NCBI RefSeq assembly: GCF_000686845.1
Contig: NZ_JMLS01000001.1
Coordinates: 434,001 to 498,000 of the forward strand
DNA length: 64,000 nucleotides
Source of the DNA: Paenibacillus sp. UNC451MF
Lineage (GTDB): Bacteria; Bacillota; Bacilli; Paenibacillales; NBRC-103111
Direction: 5' to 3'
Every line of letters starts with the position of its first letter. The stretch's first letter is position 1. Positions 33,616-42,426 of the stretch are shown here, piece by piece. The notes beneath the pieces are model-generated. The model did no database searches, had not been told where the DNA came from, and was given only the letters and a program-made list of their open reading frames with translations. The position numbers and the translations under genes were made by a program.

Positions 33616-34368
33616 ATGTTGGGCAATATGAGAAAAGGGAGAGCCGTTGTTATCCTGTTGATTTCTCTAATGCTGTTTGGACTATTCAGCGCAACTGGGT
33701 GGGGGTTCGGCAAAGAATCTCAAGGGCCAGACGTCTACGTTGTACAAGGGATGTTAAAGTCGCTTGGGTATTATCCAGGCGCTGTCTCGGGTTATTACGA
33801 CGAAGAAACAGCGGCGGGTGTGAAACTGTTTCAAAAAGCAAATGGACTTCCGGAAACGGGAGCAGTGGACGATCGGACGCTTCAGGCGATCCTGTGGGCC
33901 TACAACCAGCTCAATGGCCCACGGAAACCTACTCCAAGCCCGGTACCAACTCCTTTGACCACCCCGAAGCCACCTTCTTCTTACCTTACCCATGATGAGC
34001 AGAAGATGGTCGATCTGATTAATAAAGAGCGCAAGCAAGAGGGATTGGCTCCCTTGAAGGTCATTGCCGATGTATCGTATACAGCGAGGCTCAAAAGTCA
34101 GGATATGGTGGAGAATAACTATTTCTCGCATAATTCCCCGAGGTATGGCTCACCGTTTGATATGCTTCAGCAGCGTGGGATAACCTATACTTCTGCAGGC
34201 GAAAACATCGCTTGTAATGAGACAGTTGAAGGGGCTCATCGGGTATTGATGGAGTCACCGGGTCATCGTGATAACATATTGGACAAAGACTATACTCACA
34301 TCGGAATTGGAGTCGTAAAAGGCGGTTCCTGCGGCAAAATGTTCACACAGCAGTTTATCGCAAATTAA
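33616..34368 (+). CDS. Secreted CAP/SCP-domain protein with peptidoglycan-binding domain
   Basis: 250 residues. An uncleaved or cleavable signal at 8-28 (VVILLISLMLFGLFSATG), a PG_binding_1 domain at about 38-95 (VQGMLKSLGYYPG, KLFQKANGLPETGAVDDRTL), a Pro/Thr linker, and a YkwD-type CAP domain at about 125-250 (MVDLINKERKQEGLAPL, YFSHNSPRYGSPFDML, GENIACNETVEGAHRVLMES, PGHRDNIL). The His and Glu of the CAP cavity are present. A wall-bound protein of unclear enzymology; YkwD homologues occur widely in spore formers and often act in spores. Confidence 0.9.
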   Translation: MLGNMRKGRAVVILLISLMLFGLFSATGWGFGKESQGPDVYVVQGMLKSLGYYPGAVSGYYDEETAAGVKLFQKANGLPETGAVDDRTLQAILWAYNQLNGPRKPTPSPVPTPLTTPKPPSSYLTHDEQKMVDLINKERKQEGLAPLKVIADVSYTARLKSQDMVENNYFSHNSPRYGSPFDMLQQRGITYTSAGENIACNETVEGAHRVLMESPGHRDNILDKDYTHIGIGVVKGGSCGKMFTQQFIAN

Positions 34369-34371
34369 GCC

Positions 34372-34408
34372 AAAAAAGCTCTTCCAGGCTTTGCCAGGGG
34401 AGCTTTTT
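34372..34408 (+). terminator. Rho-independent terminator
   Basis: AAAAAAGCTC (34372-34381) pairs with GAGCTTTTT (34400-34408), T-run at the end. Confidence 0.9.
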
Positions 34409-34483
34409 CGCGTTTTGGGCATCGACCGAATATGTGAAATGCAGTATTATAGAGATAAATAAGAAAAAGGAGTTTCAATACAT

Positions 34484-34975
34484 ATGGCTTCCAAGATACT
34501 TAAAGAGTTTAAAGATTTTGCTATGAAAGGTAACATGATCGATTTGGCGATCGGTGTCATTATCGGTGGTGCCTTCGGTAAAGTTGTTACATCGATTGTT
34601 AATGATGTTGTTATGCCGCCTATAGGCTTGCTCCTTGGCCGCGTCAATTTCTCGGACTTGTTCTTCAGCTTAAATGGAAATAGCTATGATTCGCTGGCTG
34701 ATGCCAAAGCAGCCGGAGCACCTACGCTCAACATCGGATTGTTCATTAATACGCTGCTGGATTTCTTGATCGTTTCTTTCGTTATTTTCATTACGGTCAA
34801 ACAATTGAACCGCCTTCGTAAAAAGCAGGAGGACAAGCCGGATCCGAAGAAAGAAACGAAGGAATGCCCTGAATGCTTGTCGGATATCCCAAAACAGGCC
34901 ATCCGCTGCAAATTTTGCACCGCTTATGTCGAGCCTGCGGCTTCAATGGAATCGTCGCCGCGCACAATGAACTAA
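34484..34975 (+). CDS. mscL: Large-conductance mechanosensitive channel MscL with C-terminal zinc ribbon
   Basis: 163 residues, longer than the usual ~130. MscL body: [40 protein letters not shown] and a second helix [18 protein letters not shown]. MscL opens under membrane tension to release osmolytes. After a Lys/Asp-rich stretch the protein adds CPEC (128-131) and CKFC (142-145), a four-Cys zinc ribbon on the cytoplasmic side. The extension is in frame with good codon use, so it is not a sequencing artefact. Other Firmicutes channels usually end at about residue 130-150 without it. Confidence 0.93.
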   Translation: MASKILKEFKDFAMKGNMIDLAIGVIIGGAFGKVVTSIVNDVVMPPIGLLLGRVNFSDLFFSLNGNSYDSLADAKAAGAPTLNIGLFINTLLDFLIVSFVIFITVKQLNRLRKKQEDKPDPKKETKECPECLSDIPKQAIRCKFCTAYVEPAASMESSPRTMN

Positions 34976-34980
34976 TGCGA

Positions 34981-35006
34981 AAACCGCCCAATAAGGCGGT
35001 TTTTTT
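34981..35006. terminator. Terminator between mscL and the convergent cyclase gene
   Basis: AAACCGCC (34981-34988) pairs with GGCGGTTT (34995-35002), with T-runs after it on the plus strand; on the minus strand it lies directly after the cyclase stop. Confidence 0.85.
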
Positions 35007-36886
35007 CAATTTATTAATGAGCCGTACTTCCTCAAATATTTTGAAAAGGTTAATAAGGGCCATACGAAATTTCCACTATGGTAATTGACGTATACGCTTC
35101 CGGGAAGACCGGACCCTGTTGGGTACGTAAACCGCCAATCGGAAATATGTAACAATTCAATTAAACGCTGGACCCCTCGTTCAATCTGGACAGTCGGGCG
35201 ATCATGAGTATCGATCAGAAGATCGAGAGCCCAAGCAGTTTGCGAAGGAGTGCTGCTGTTTAATGCGACATAGTGTCGCCTGATATCGCTGTAACACGAT
35301 TCCCCCCAGCCTCCATCTTCGTTCTGAATGCTTAGAATCCAGCGTACTGCCCTTTCAATAGCCGGATGATGCTGTGGAATACCGACAGCAAGCAGTCCGG
35401 TGACAGCGGCGCTGCTGCCGTGAATGTAGCAAATCCCCCAGCGCCCGAACCAGCTGCCGTTCATTTCTTGCTGGCGAATGATCCATTGTGCAGCTTTCTG
35501 TACAGGAAGACGGGCTACCGACTGACCAACCTCTTTGCCAAGAAATAGCAGGGTACGAGCCGTCAAATCTACGGTTGAACGATCTAGTATAATATCTTCG
35601 GCGTGTTCGAAAGCAAAGAGATGGGCCATTCGTTCTGGAGACTCCCTTTCAAAAGCAGACCAACCCCCGTCATCATTTTGCATGGCAAGCACCCAACGTA
35701 ATCCGTTATGCCAGGCTTGTTTATACTCTGGGAGTGTGAGGGTATATGGCGTGATAGCTCTTAGTGCCGCCGTGCTGTCATCAATATCGGGATACAGCGT
35801 ATTAATATTGGAAAATCCCCAGCCACCAGGCGGGGTGTCTGGGCACCGCAATGCCCAATCGCCAAAACGTGTTTGCTGACGGGACAGCAGGTACTCGGCC
35901 GATCTTTGAATAATAGGCTCTCTGGAAGAGACGCCTGATTGCTGTAGAGCAATACTTATCATGGCAGTGTCCCATATGGTCGATGTGGATACCTGCAGAT
36001 GAGCTTTGTGGTCGCTAACGCATAGTAAAGTACTAAGGCTGCTAATCGCTTTATTCAGGAGAGGAGATTCGTTCTTGTACCCAAGAGATGTCAGGGCGTA
36101 GACCATGAGTATGGTTGCTGTAGAGTAGGTTAGCAGAGTTCCGTCTGGCTCAATTCGGTCGAGCATAAACATTTTAGCTTTGTCTACAGCAGCTTCATGA
36201 AGAGGAGCATGGAGGAACGGAGCGGCTTCCAGAAGACGATGAATGGCATGAATCCAGGATGGATGGCTTTCGAATGGAAGCTTTTCCCCGACATACAGAT
36301 CGGATAAATCAGGTGTGCTCTCGGTTCGCAGTGAGTAATTAGCATTGGCCATGATCATGATGGGGACTAAGTGGACTCTCGCGTGCCCGGATAAGTCAAA
36401 GATGTTAAAGATGAACCAGGATGGCGCGAGCATGAACTCAACAGGAACTTTGAGCATATCAGGCCATGGCGACTGACCGGTAATAGCCAAAAATGCTTGC
36501 GTGAGCATCGTTTTAACTTGGGTTAACCCGCCACGGTTAAGGATGTACTGCTTGGCCTTTTGTATGCGTGAATCTTCTTTGGAGAAGTAGCCCGAGTACA
36601 ATAGAGCATAATAGGCTTCAACTGTCGCCTCCAGATCACCTTCTGGTTGATCGTAAAACAGCTTCCACGCTCCGTTCTCCTCCTGCAAGCTGATGATTCG
36701 ATTCGCAAGCTTCCGTATGACCGTTTCATCCCCCGTTCGTTGTAATGAACGAAGCAGCAGAATCATATAGGCGTCGGTCATAGGACCGGTTTCAAAACAT
36801 AGCCGCCATGAGCCATCCGTATGCTGCAGCTGCTGCAACTTGGCTGTCATTTCGTTTATTTGCGCAATAATAGTTTTAGGATTCAT
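35006..36886 (-). CDS. sqhC: Squalene-hopene / sporulenol (sesquarterpene) cyclase
   Basis: 626 residues, GAGGTGG before the ATG. The catalytic acid motif DIDD at 367-370 (DxDD class) and several QW repeats (QNDDGGWSAF, QNEDGGWGE and others) define the SHC family. B. subtilis SqhC cyclises tetraprenyl-beta-curcumene to sporulenol in spores; hopanoid synthesis is the alternative. The window has no squalene synthase, so the substrate cannot be settled. The gene is monocistronic on the minus strand and convergent with mscL. Confidence 0.9.
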   Translation of the reverse strand: MNPKTIIAQINEMTAKLQQLQHTDGSWRLCFETGPMTDAYMILLLRSLQRTGDETVIRKLANRIISLQEENGAWKLFYDQPEGDLEATVEAYYALLYSGYFSKEDSRIQKAKQYILNRGGLTQVKTMLTQAFLAITGQSPWPDMLKVPVEFMLAPSWFIFNIFDLSGHARVHLVPIMIMANANYSLRTESTPDLSDLYVGEKLPFESHPSWIHAIHRLLEAAPFLHAPLHEAAVDKAKMFMLDRIEPDGTLLTYSTATILMVYALTSLGYKNESPLLNKAISSLSTLLCVSDHKAHLQVSTSTIWDTAMISIALQQSGVSSREPIIQRSAEYLLSRQQTRFGDWALRCPDTPPGGWGFSNINTLYPDIDDSTAALRAITPYTLTLPEYKQAWHNGLRWVLAMQNDDGGWSAFERESPERMAHLFAFEHAEDIILDRSTVDLTARTLLFLGKEVGQSVARLPVQKAAQWIIRQQEMNGSWFGRWGICYIHGSSAAVTGLLAVGIPQHHPAIERAVRWILSIQNEDGGWGESCYSDIRRHYVALNSSTPSQTAWALDLLIDTHDRPTVQIERGVQRLIELLHISDWRFTYPTGSGLPGSVYVNYHSGNFVWPLLTFSKYLRKYGSLIN

Positions 36887-37034
36887 AGTCCACCTCGATT
36901 TTCGATCCTACATCCTTATTTGTATGCTTCGAGAAAGTTACTATGCTCCTATCTGCCGCTATCTGGTGTCCGAGGCGGTTTTATTATAAACTAGGTGGGA
37001 AGATGCTTGTATTTCTAAGATTCGGGGGCTGTAT

Positions 37035-37898
37035 ATGAAACAATTGAGAGACTCCCAGCTAACGCTGCTCTGGACAGCGCGTATCGATTATTCTAAGGGC
37101 AGTCAGGTTGAGACTCACACGCATTCCGATTATGACCAGCTCCTGGTTGTTTTATCGGGCCATGGAAAAGTAACCTTTGGCCAGCAAGAGTGCGATATGC
37201 AGGAAGGGCACGCATATTTATTTATGAAAGGGATTTCACATAGCTTCCGATTTACAGGACAGAGCGTTACGCTTGATTTCAAATTTAGAATTTCAGACCC
37301 TGACATGGCGGAATATTTTTCTTCTATTAGACCTTTTAATGTATGTGAGGGCACCTATTTGGCGGAGCTGAAGCAATGGTATAAAATGTCGCTGCTTCAA
37401 GCAAGAAAGCCTGGAAGATTCCATCCCATGAGCATTGAGGCGGGGTTCAAAGGAACGCTTGTTTCGCTGCTTTCTAGTGAGAGCTCAGTGCAAACAGGGG
37501 TTTACACGGAATTAGGTTCCAAGGAATCTAGCGATCCTATCGTTCACTATATGAATACACATTTTGCTGATAAAATAACGCTCGGCTTGCTTTCGAAGCA
37601 TTTTGGGTTTAATCCCAATTATTTGATCAAACGGTTTTTCGATAAAACTGGCATGACACCCATTCAATACTTGCAAGAGATTCGTTTGGAGAAAGCGAAG
37701 GAATATCTCGAGTTCACCGATCTGCCCATATCCGAGGTAGCGGAGAAGGTAGGATGGACACAAGCGTATTTTTCTAAAATATTAAAAAAACGAATGGGGC
37801 TCCCGCCGTCACAGTATCGGGACTCGCTATTGAATGCGATTGGGAAAGACATTATTTTGGAGCAGAACTTCTCCAATATATGGCGTATCGTTCCTTAA
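37035..37898 (+). CDS. AraC-family regulator with cupin sensor domain
   Basis: 287 residues, with a GGGGG stretch upstream of the ATG. N-terminal cupin (about 20-95: VETHTHSDYDQLLVVLSGHG, GHAYLFMKGISHSF) and C-terminal AraC HTH pair (about 180-275: ITLGLLSKHFGFNPNYLIKR, TGMTPIQYLQEIRLEKAKEY, EVAEKVGWTQAYFSKILKKR). Such proteins activate sugar genes on binding the sugar. The alcohol dehydrogenase and alginate-lyase-family genes follow 112 bases later and are probable targets; a TATAAT at 37966-37971 without a good -35 fits an activator-dependent promoter. Confidence 0.9.
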   Translation: MKQLRDSQLTLLWTARIDYSKGSQVETHTHSDYDQLLVVLSGHGKVTFGQQECDMQEGHAYLFMKGISHSFRFTGQSVTLDFKFRISDPDMAEYFSSIRPFNVCEGTYLAELKQWYKMSLLQARKPGRFHPMSIEAGFKGTLVSLLSSESSVQTGVYTELGSKESSDPIVHYMNTHFADKITLGLLSKHFGFNPNYLIKRFFDKTGMTPIQYLQEIRLEKAKEYLEFTDLPISEVAEKVGWTQAYFSKILKKRMGLPPSQYRDSLLNAIGKDIILEQNFSNIWRIVP

Positions 37899-38010
37899 GG
37901 CAGAAACTGAATAATGACAATAAACAGATGAAGTTTGTCCCTGTTCGGTTCAAAGGTTCATCCTTTATAATTTTCAATGAATCGAACTAAAGTGGATAAG
38001 GGGCTAAACT

Positions 38011-39048
38011 ATGGTTAGAAAAATGTCTGTTCCGCCGATGCAGCTGGTAGATTATGAAGGCGAAGGAACCCAGTTATGTGCGGTTGTTGAGGAAGTTGGC
38101 AGCATTACGCTAAAAAGAGCGCTTATTCCGGAGCCTGCCGAAGGAGAAGTTCGAGTCAAAGTAAAGTGGGTCGGTATTTGCGGCAGCGATGTGGAAGTGT
38201 TCAGAGGAGCACGTGAGCCGGAATTTATCTCCTATCCAACGAGACTGGGCCATGAAGTGGCTGGAGTTATTGATAAAGTAGGTCCCAATGTAATAGGGCT
38301 TAAGGTCGGAGACCCAGTCGCTCTCCGCTACATATGGGGGGCATTTGCCGAGTATGTTTGTTGTACTCCTTTTTCCGTGAAGGTGCTGCCCAAAGAGCTT
38401 CCGTTAATTGAAGGCTCATTAATTGAAGTGCTCCCCGGTATCATTCATGCGGCTGAGCTTGGTGAAATTTCTACAAACAAAAATGTGCTTATAACCGGAC
38501 AAGGTGTCAGCGGTTTGGTGATGACGCAGGTCGTCAGCTTATTCAGCCCGAGGAATCTCGTTGTAACGGATTTATTCGATGAAAAGCTGGCTCTGGCTCG
38601 TAAATACGGTGCAACCCACACGTACAAAATGCCTTCACCGGATGCAAACACGATGGATATTGTAGGAAAAGATTTCCCTAATGGCTTCGATGTCGTTATT
38701 CCTTGCTTGCTCGAAGGCGACGGTATGGTGGACGCAATCAACGCTGCTGCACAAAATGGACGAATCGTGATGTACGGCTGTATTGGGACTTGTCATAAGC
38801 CAGTCGATTTTTTCAAAATCCATAAAAAACGGCTGGATATCTTCTCGACCGAGCCGAAGCGGGACATCGATAACCGTCGATATTTTGACCAGGGATTAGG
38901 GCTCGTTCTTGACGGGCTGGTTAACACCGAAGAAATGATTACGCATGTCGTCAAGCTGGATCAGGTGGCTGAGGCGTTCAAGCTTCGTAACGAGCATAAG
39001 GGAGATACCATTCATGTAATGATCGATTGCGAGATGAAAGCCGATTAG
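38011..39048 (+). CDS. MDR-superfamily zinc-type alcohol/polyol dehydrogenase
   Basis: 345 residues. The catalytic zinc region is VGICGSDVEVFRG and the GHEVAGVIDKVG motif; the NAD-binding strand is VLITGQGVSGLV. The four-Cys structural zinc lobe (normally after the GHE motif) is missing; only VCC at about residue 115 remains. It oxidises a secondary alcohol, sugar alcohol or threonine-like substrate with NAD(P). It is followed 25 bases later by the alginate-lyase-family gene and preceded by the AraC regulator, which points to polysaccharide or uronate breakdown. Confidence 0.87.
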   Translation: MVRKMSVPPMQLVDYEGEGTQLCAVVEEVGSITLKRALIPEPAEGEVRVKVKWVGICGSDVEVFRGAREPEFISYPTRLGHEVAGVIDKVGPNVIGLKVGDPVALRYIWGAFAEYVCCTPFSVKVLPKELPLIEGSLIEVLPGIIHAAELGEISTNKNVLITGQGVSGLVMTQVVSLFSPRNLVVTDLFDEKLALARKYGATHTYKMPSPDANTMDIVGKDFPNGFDVVIPCLLEGDGMVDAINAAAQNGRIVMYGCIGTCHKPVDFFKIHKKRLDIFSTEPKRDIDNRRYFDQGLGLVLDGLVNTEEMITHVVKLDQVAEAFKLRNEHKGDTIHVMIDCEMKAD

Positions 39049-39073
39049 GCATCAATTGAAGGAGCGGGACACG

Positions 39074-40198
39074 ATGATCAATCAAGCAATTTCCGGAAGC
39101 AGACAAGAACGTCTGGCTCTGTTTGATAAAGAATGGGTAATTAAGCAAGCGGAAGCGTCTTTGGCTGCAGATACGATACATATTACGGATTCCATAGCCA
39201 AGATGAGTGAGGGCGGTATTCACGATTTTTACTCCAATGGAGACTACTGGTGGCCTAATCCGGATACGCCGGACGGACTTCCCTATATTCAACGTGATGG
39301 TGAAAGCAATCCGAATAATTTTGGCAGTCACCGTCTCGGTCTGAGGAAAATGAGAACGCTCGTGGCTAACTTGGCCGCTGCCTACTTGCTGACAGGTCAT
39401 GAAGCATACGCGGAGAAAGCAGTTCAATTTGTAAAAGAATTTTTCTTGGATGAAGCCACCCAGATGAATCCTCATTTGCTTTATGCGCAGGCGATTCCGG
39501 GCATTTGTGCGGGGCGCGGTATCGGTATTATCGACACGCTGCATTTGATCGATATTCCGTTCGCTGTAGAAGCATTGAAGGGATCACCTGCCTTGACAGA
39601 GGAGATTTATCTCGGGTTAAAGCAGTGGTTTGCTGACTACTTAACCTGGATGAGTACACATCCGAATGGGATTGAAGAGATGAATGCTCATAACAATCAT
39701 TCTGTATGCTGGTTTGTTCAGGCCGCTGCCTTCGCTTGGTTTACCGGGAATGAGGAGATGCTGCAGCTTTGCAGACAGCGTTATAAAGAAAAGCTGCTGC
39801 CCGATCAAATGGCAGAAGACGGCAGCTTCCCTCGTGAATTAGCCCGGACGAAGCCGTATGGGTACGCGATATTCGTTCTGGATAATATGGTGACGCTGTG
39901 CCATATTTTATCGACACCTCAGGATGACTTGTGGAGCTATGAGCTGCCTGACGGTCGCGGCATACGCAAGGGAATGACGTATCTATTCCCCTATATGCAA
40001 GACAAGAGCAGCTGGCCGTATGCTCCGGATGTGGAGCATTTCGAAGGCTGGCCGGCTAAAGTATCAGGCTTGTTATTTGCAGGGCTTGCCTTGAAAAAAG
40101 AGGAGTATGTAGAGCTTTGGAAGCAGCTTGACCCGGATCCTACCGATATGGAGGTTCGTCGGAATATTGCGGTACGGCAGCCGGTGCTGTGGGTATAA
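39074..40198 (+). CDS. Alginate-lyase-family protein (PL5-like alpha-toroid)
   Basis: ATG 39074 with AAGGAG seven bases before it gives 374 residues. The alginate-lyase domain covers most of it: NGDYWWPNPDTPDGLPYIQR, a HRLGLRKMRTLVANLAAAYL helix, and MNAHNNHSVCWF with the paired Asn-His seen in PL5-type active sites. There is no signal peptide, so it acts in the cytoplasm, probably on unsaturated oligosaccharides. It shares an operon with the dehydrogenase. The true substrate (alginate, rhamnogalacturonan side chain or other) is not known. Confidence 0.82.
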   Translation: MINQAISGSRQERLALFDKEWVIKQAEASLAADTIHITDSIAKMSEGGIHDFYSNGDYWWPNPDTPDGLPYIQRDGESNPNNFGSHRLGLRKMRTLVANLAAAYLLTGHEAYAEKAVQFVKEFFLDEATQMNPHLLYAQAIPGICAGRGIGIIDTLHLIDIPFAVEALKGSPALTEEIYLGLKQWFADYLTWMSTHPNGIEEMNAHNNHSVCWFVQAAAFAWFTGNEEMLQLCRQRYKEKLLPDQMAEDGSFPRELARTKPYGYAIFVLDNMVTLCHILSTPQDDLWSYELPDGRGIRKGMTYLFPYMQDKSSWPYAPDVEHFEGWPAKVSGLLFAGLALKKEEYVELWKQLDPDPTDMEVRRNIAVRQPVLWV

Positions 40199-40206
40199 GG
40201 AAATAG

Positions 40207-40260
40207 AACAAAGCAGGAAGCGTCTCTCGTTAAAGAGGGGACTCCTGCTTTGTTCTTTTT
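40207..40260 (+). terminator. Rho-independent terminator
   Basis: AACAAAGCAGGA (40207-40218) pairs with TCCTGCTTTGTT (40243-40254), followed by CTTTTT. Confidence 0.9.
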
Positions 40261-40328
40261 ATGTTAAGGATAAAAGCTTGACTGCAAAGAGTTCTACCCT
40301 CGCAAAGCCCATTTTTTTCAGCTACTGC

Positions 40329-40356
40329 ACCATTATATGTAGCGATTCATAAACTA
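40329..40356 (+). promoter_or_regulatory. Sigma-K promoter of gerE
   Basis: AC at 40329-40330, 17 bases, CATAAACTA at 40348-40356: both parts match the sigma-K consensus (AC, then CATANNNTA). It is 62 bases before the gerE start, and gerE is a sigma-K gene in B. subtilis. Confidence 0.7.
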
Positions 40357-40417
40357 ACTTTGACTGTATCCCTACACCTTGTAATGATACAAAAACCCGG
40401 GCAAGGAGGGGTGACAC

Positions 40418-40642
40418 TTGAAGGGCAGCGACCACAAAAGTAAATTTTTGCTAACCAATCGTGAACGCGAAGTTTTCGAACTGTTGGTGCAGGACAAAAC
40501 TACCAAGGATATAGCACAACAGCTGTTTATCAGCGAGAAAACGGTGCGTAACCATATTTCTAACGTCATGCAAAAACTGAATGTAAAAGGTCGTTCACAA
40601 GCAGTTGTCGAGCTGATTAAGCTTGGGGAGTTAACCATCTGA
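40418..40642 (+). CDS. gerE: GerE, late mother-cell transcription factor for spore coat genes
   Basis: TTG 40418 behind GGAGGGGTG gives 74 residues, exactly the GerE length. LLTNREREVFELLVQDKTTK and DIAQQLFISEKTVRNHISNV plus MQKLNVKGRSQAVVEL are near-identical to B. subtilis GerE (from memory). It is a LuxR-type HTH without a receiver domain, which represses sigK and activates or represses coat genes under sigma-K. It is preceded by a matching promoter. Presence of gerE shows this is an endospore former. Confidence 0.96.
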   Translation: MKGSDHKSKFLLTNREREVFELLVQDKTTKDIAQQLFISEKTVRNHISNVMQKLNVKGRSQAVVELIKLGELTI

Positions 40643-40774
40643 TCGCTCAGACAATCCCGCTTTGCACAGTCTAGTCCTATTTAGCTCTCTAATGCGCTTT
40701 CCTACAAAGGGGAAGAGGCTGGAGGGCTCTTTGGTTTTGAATACATATGGAGCTAACGAGGATAAAGGAGGACG

Positions 40775-40921
40775 TTAGTCCTCCGGTGTACGGTCAAGGA
40801 AGAGGCGAGTAACGGAAGTATATTCTCCTTTTTCCGTTTCTTCCTCGGATGCTTTTTCTTCCAGACTATCGTGCATGTTCATGCCTGGAGCGATGGTTGG
40901 CTCATCATGCTTGTTATCCAT
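40775..40921 (-). CDS. 48-residue acidic hypothetical protein
   Basis: ATG on the minus strand with a perfect GGAGGTGA eight bases before it. 48 residues, rich in Glu and Asp (EEKASEEETEKGEY), ending in SVTRLFLDRTPED. No signal peptide or Cys. After the stop the hairpin GGAGGAC/GTCCTCC (minus strand, 40766-40783) may end it. It is a small gene typical of spore formers; I do not recognise the family. The ribosome site is the main evidence. Confidence 0.65.
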   Translation of the reverse strand: MDNKHDEPTIAPGMNMHDSLEEKASEEETEKGEYTSVTRLFLDRTPED

Positions 40922-41113
40922 AGTTTATCACCTCCGTGGTTATCATTGGCAATGAGTGGCTAAGAAATACACTAACCGATTCATACATGAAGTTTCGAAC
41001 TTTGGATCTATTGTCCTACTTATCAACGTAAACTATGATAGATATGGGACTATTTGCCATTCTTTGTTGAAGCAAAGACGTTCTCTACATCACAAATATA
41101 GGAGTGGAATGGA

Positions 41114-41794
41114 TTGAAAAAGCTGATTATCGTATCATTAACCAGTGCTTCATTGTTGGTTGGACTGGGAACCGGGGTTTATGCAGGATCGAATTTGAAA
41201 GAAATTCAAGCGTACTTGAACGGAGATCTTAAAGTTCGTGTCAATGGGAGTGTAGCTCAGCTGAATGACGAGCAAGGGCTTGCAATGGAGCCTATCACTT
41301 ATAATGGCAGTACATATCTGCCGGTACGCGGTGTAGCTAATGCTTTGAAGGTTGCTGTGGACTATGATGCTGTCAATAATGAGGTTATTTTGGGAGAAAA
41401 GGTGAACGGTACTCCCTTGAATGCGGAAAAGTACGATAACGTTCGTTACTCCAAAGAGCCCGGTCAAACGACTTACAAAGGTAAAAACTATCAGGAAGTA
41501 CTGTACCAGCACAGCGATAATGAGCCGTTAGCACCCTCTCTCTTCATCACACCTGACAAAAAATACCAGAAGCTGAACTTAAAGCTTGCTGCAATCGATA
41601 AAGATATTACACAACTTGAAATCAAGGATCTGGACAGCAATGCGCTTTTGAAAAAGGTAGACACCATATCGATCAACGATGGTTTAAAAGATATTGAAGT
41701 CGATATCGGCGGCGTGAAAACGATTGTTATCAACTTCCACATCAAAGAGGGCGGAGGCTACATGGTTCCGTTAATTGACTCTTATTATAAATAA
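41114..41794 (+). CDS. Secreted protein with copper-amine-oxidase-N-like domain
   Basis: 226 residues from TTG after GGAGTGG. Signal peptide LIIVSLTSASLLVGLGTGVYA. About 30-100 is the CuAO-N domain typical of Firmicutes exported proteins (KVRVNGSVAQLNDEQG, YNGSTYLPVRGVANAL, DYDAVNNEVILG). The domain does not by itself bind copper and is usually a wall or stalk module. The C-terminal half is a beta-rich NPCBM-like region (LNLKLAAIDKDITQLEIK). It is monocistronic between a 192-base gap and a terminator. Confidence 0.85.
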   Translation: MKKLIIVSLTSASLLVGLGTGVYAGSNLKEIQAYLNGDLKVRVNGSVAQLNDEQGLAMEPITYNGSTYLPVRGVANALKVAVDYDAVNNEVILGEKVNGTPLNAEKYDNVRYSKEPGQTTYKGKNYQEVLYQHSDNEPLAPSLFITPDKKYQKLNLKLAAIDKDITQLEIKDLDSNALLKKVDTISINDGLKDIEVDIGGVKTIVINFHIKEGGGYMVPLIDSYYK

Positions 41795-41849
41795 GCATGC
41801 ATAACTTGCATATTGATTTGGCTCTCTTGGCCTATTCCTTATTACTAGG

Positions 41850-41874
41850 AAAAAGCCGGAGGGCTTTTTATTTT
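41850..41874 (+). terminator. Rho-independent terminator
   Basis: AAAAAGCC (41850-41857), GGAG loop, GGCTTTTT (41862-41869), T-rich tail. Confidence 0.9.
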
Positions 41875-41939
41875 GCAGCTATGCATTCTCTTACATACAA
41901 GGTAAAATGACCATAAATAATGGGGAGGAGCGGAACAAA

Positions 41940-42413
41940 ATGCCTGTAATTGAAATGTCCTTATATATTCAAGCTCCTGTTCAGCTATGCTTCGATTTAT
42001 CCAGAAGTATTGATATCCATATGGAGTCTACATCTGAAACACAGGAGAAAGCAATCGCGGGAAGAACGAGTGGGTTGATTGAGTTGAATGAAACAGTGAC
42101 GTGGGAAGCCGTTCACTTAGGGGTGCGACAAAGACTTACGGTTCGCATTACGGAGATGGAAGCACCGCAACGCTTTGTGGATGAAATGGTGAGTGGGGCC
42201 TTCAAACGATTTACCCATGTTCACGAATTTGTACCTTATGAGAATGGCACCCTGATGAAGGACCGGTTTGATTATACATCTCCATTAGGCGTCCTTGGCC
42301 GGCTTGCTGATACGCTATTTCTGGAGAAGTACATGACTCGCTTTTTGCGCCAGCGTAATGATTACATTAAGGAGACGGCTGAGAGGCAAATGGCAGCGAA
42401 CGAACATGAATAA
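41940..42413 (+). CDS. SRPBCC-family (START/Bet v1-like) protein
   Basis: ATG 41940 with GGGGAGGAG upstream gives 157 residues. The hydrophobic-cavity fold shows VIEMSLYIQAPVQLCFDLSR near the start, ETVTWEAVHLGVRQRLTVRI, and HVHEFVPYENGTLMKDRFDY, all typical of the ligand-binding SRPBCC/CalC-like group. It is cytoplasmic. The ligand is unknown. The stop lies 13 bases before the start of the next gene, so the two are probably one operon. Confidence 0.8.
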   Translation: MPVIEMSLYIQAPVQLCFDLSRSIDIHMESTSETQEKAIAGRTSGLIELNETVTWEAVHLGVRQRLTVRITEMEAPQRFVDEMVSGAFKRFTHVHEFVPYENGTLMKDRFDYTSPLGVLGRLADTLFLEKYMTRFLRQRNDYIKETAERQMAANEHE

Positions 42414-42426
42414 AAAAGGGGCCGAC

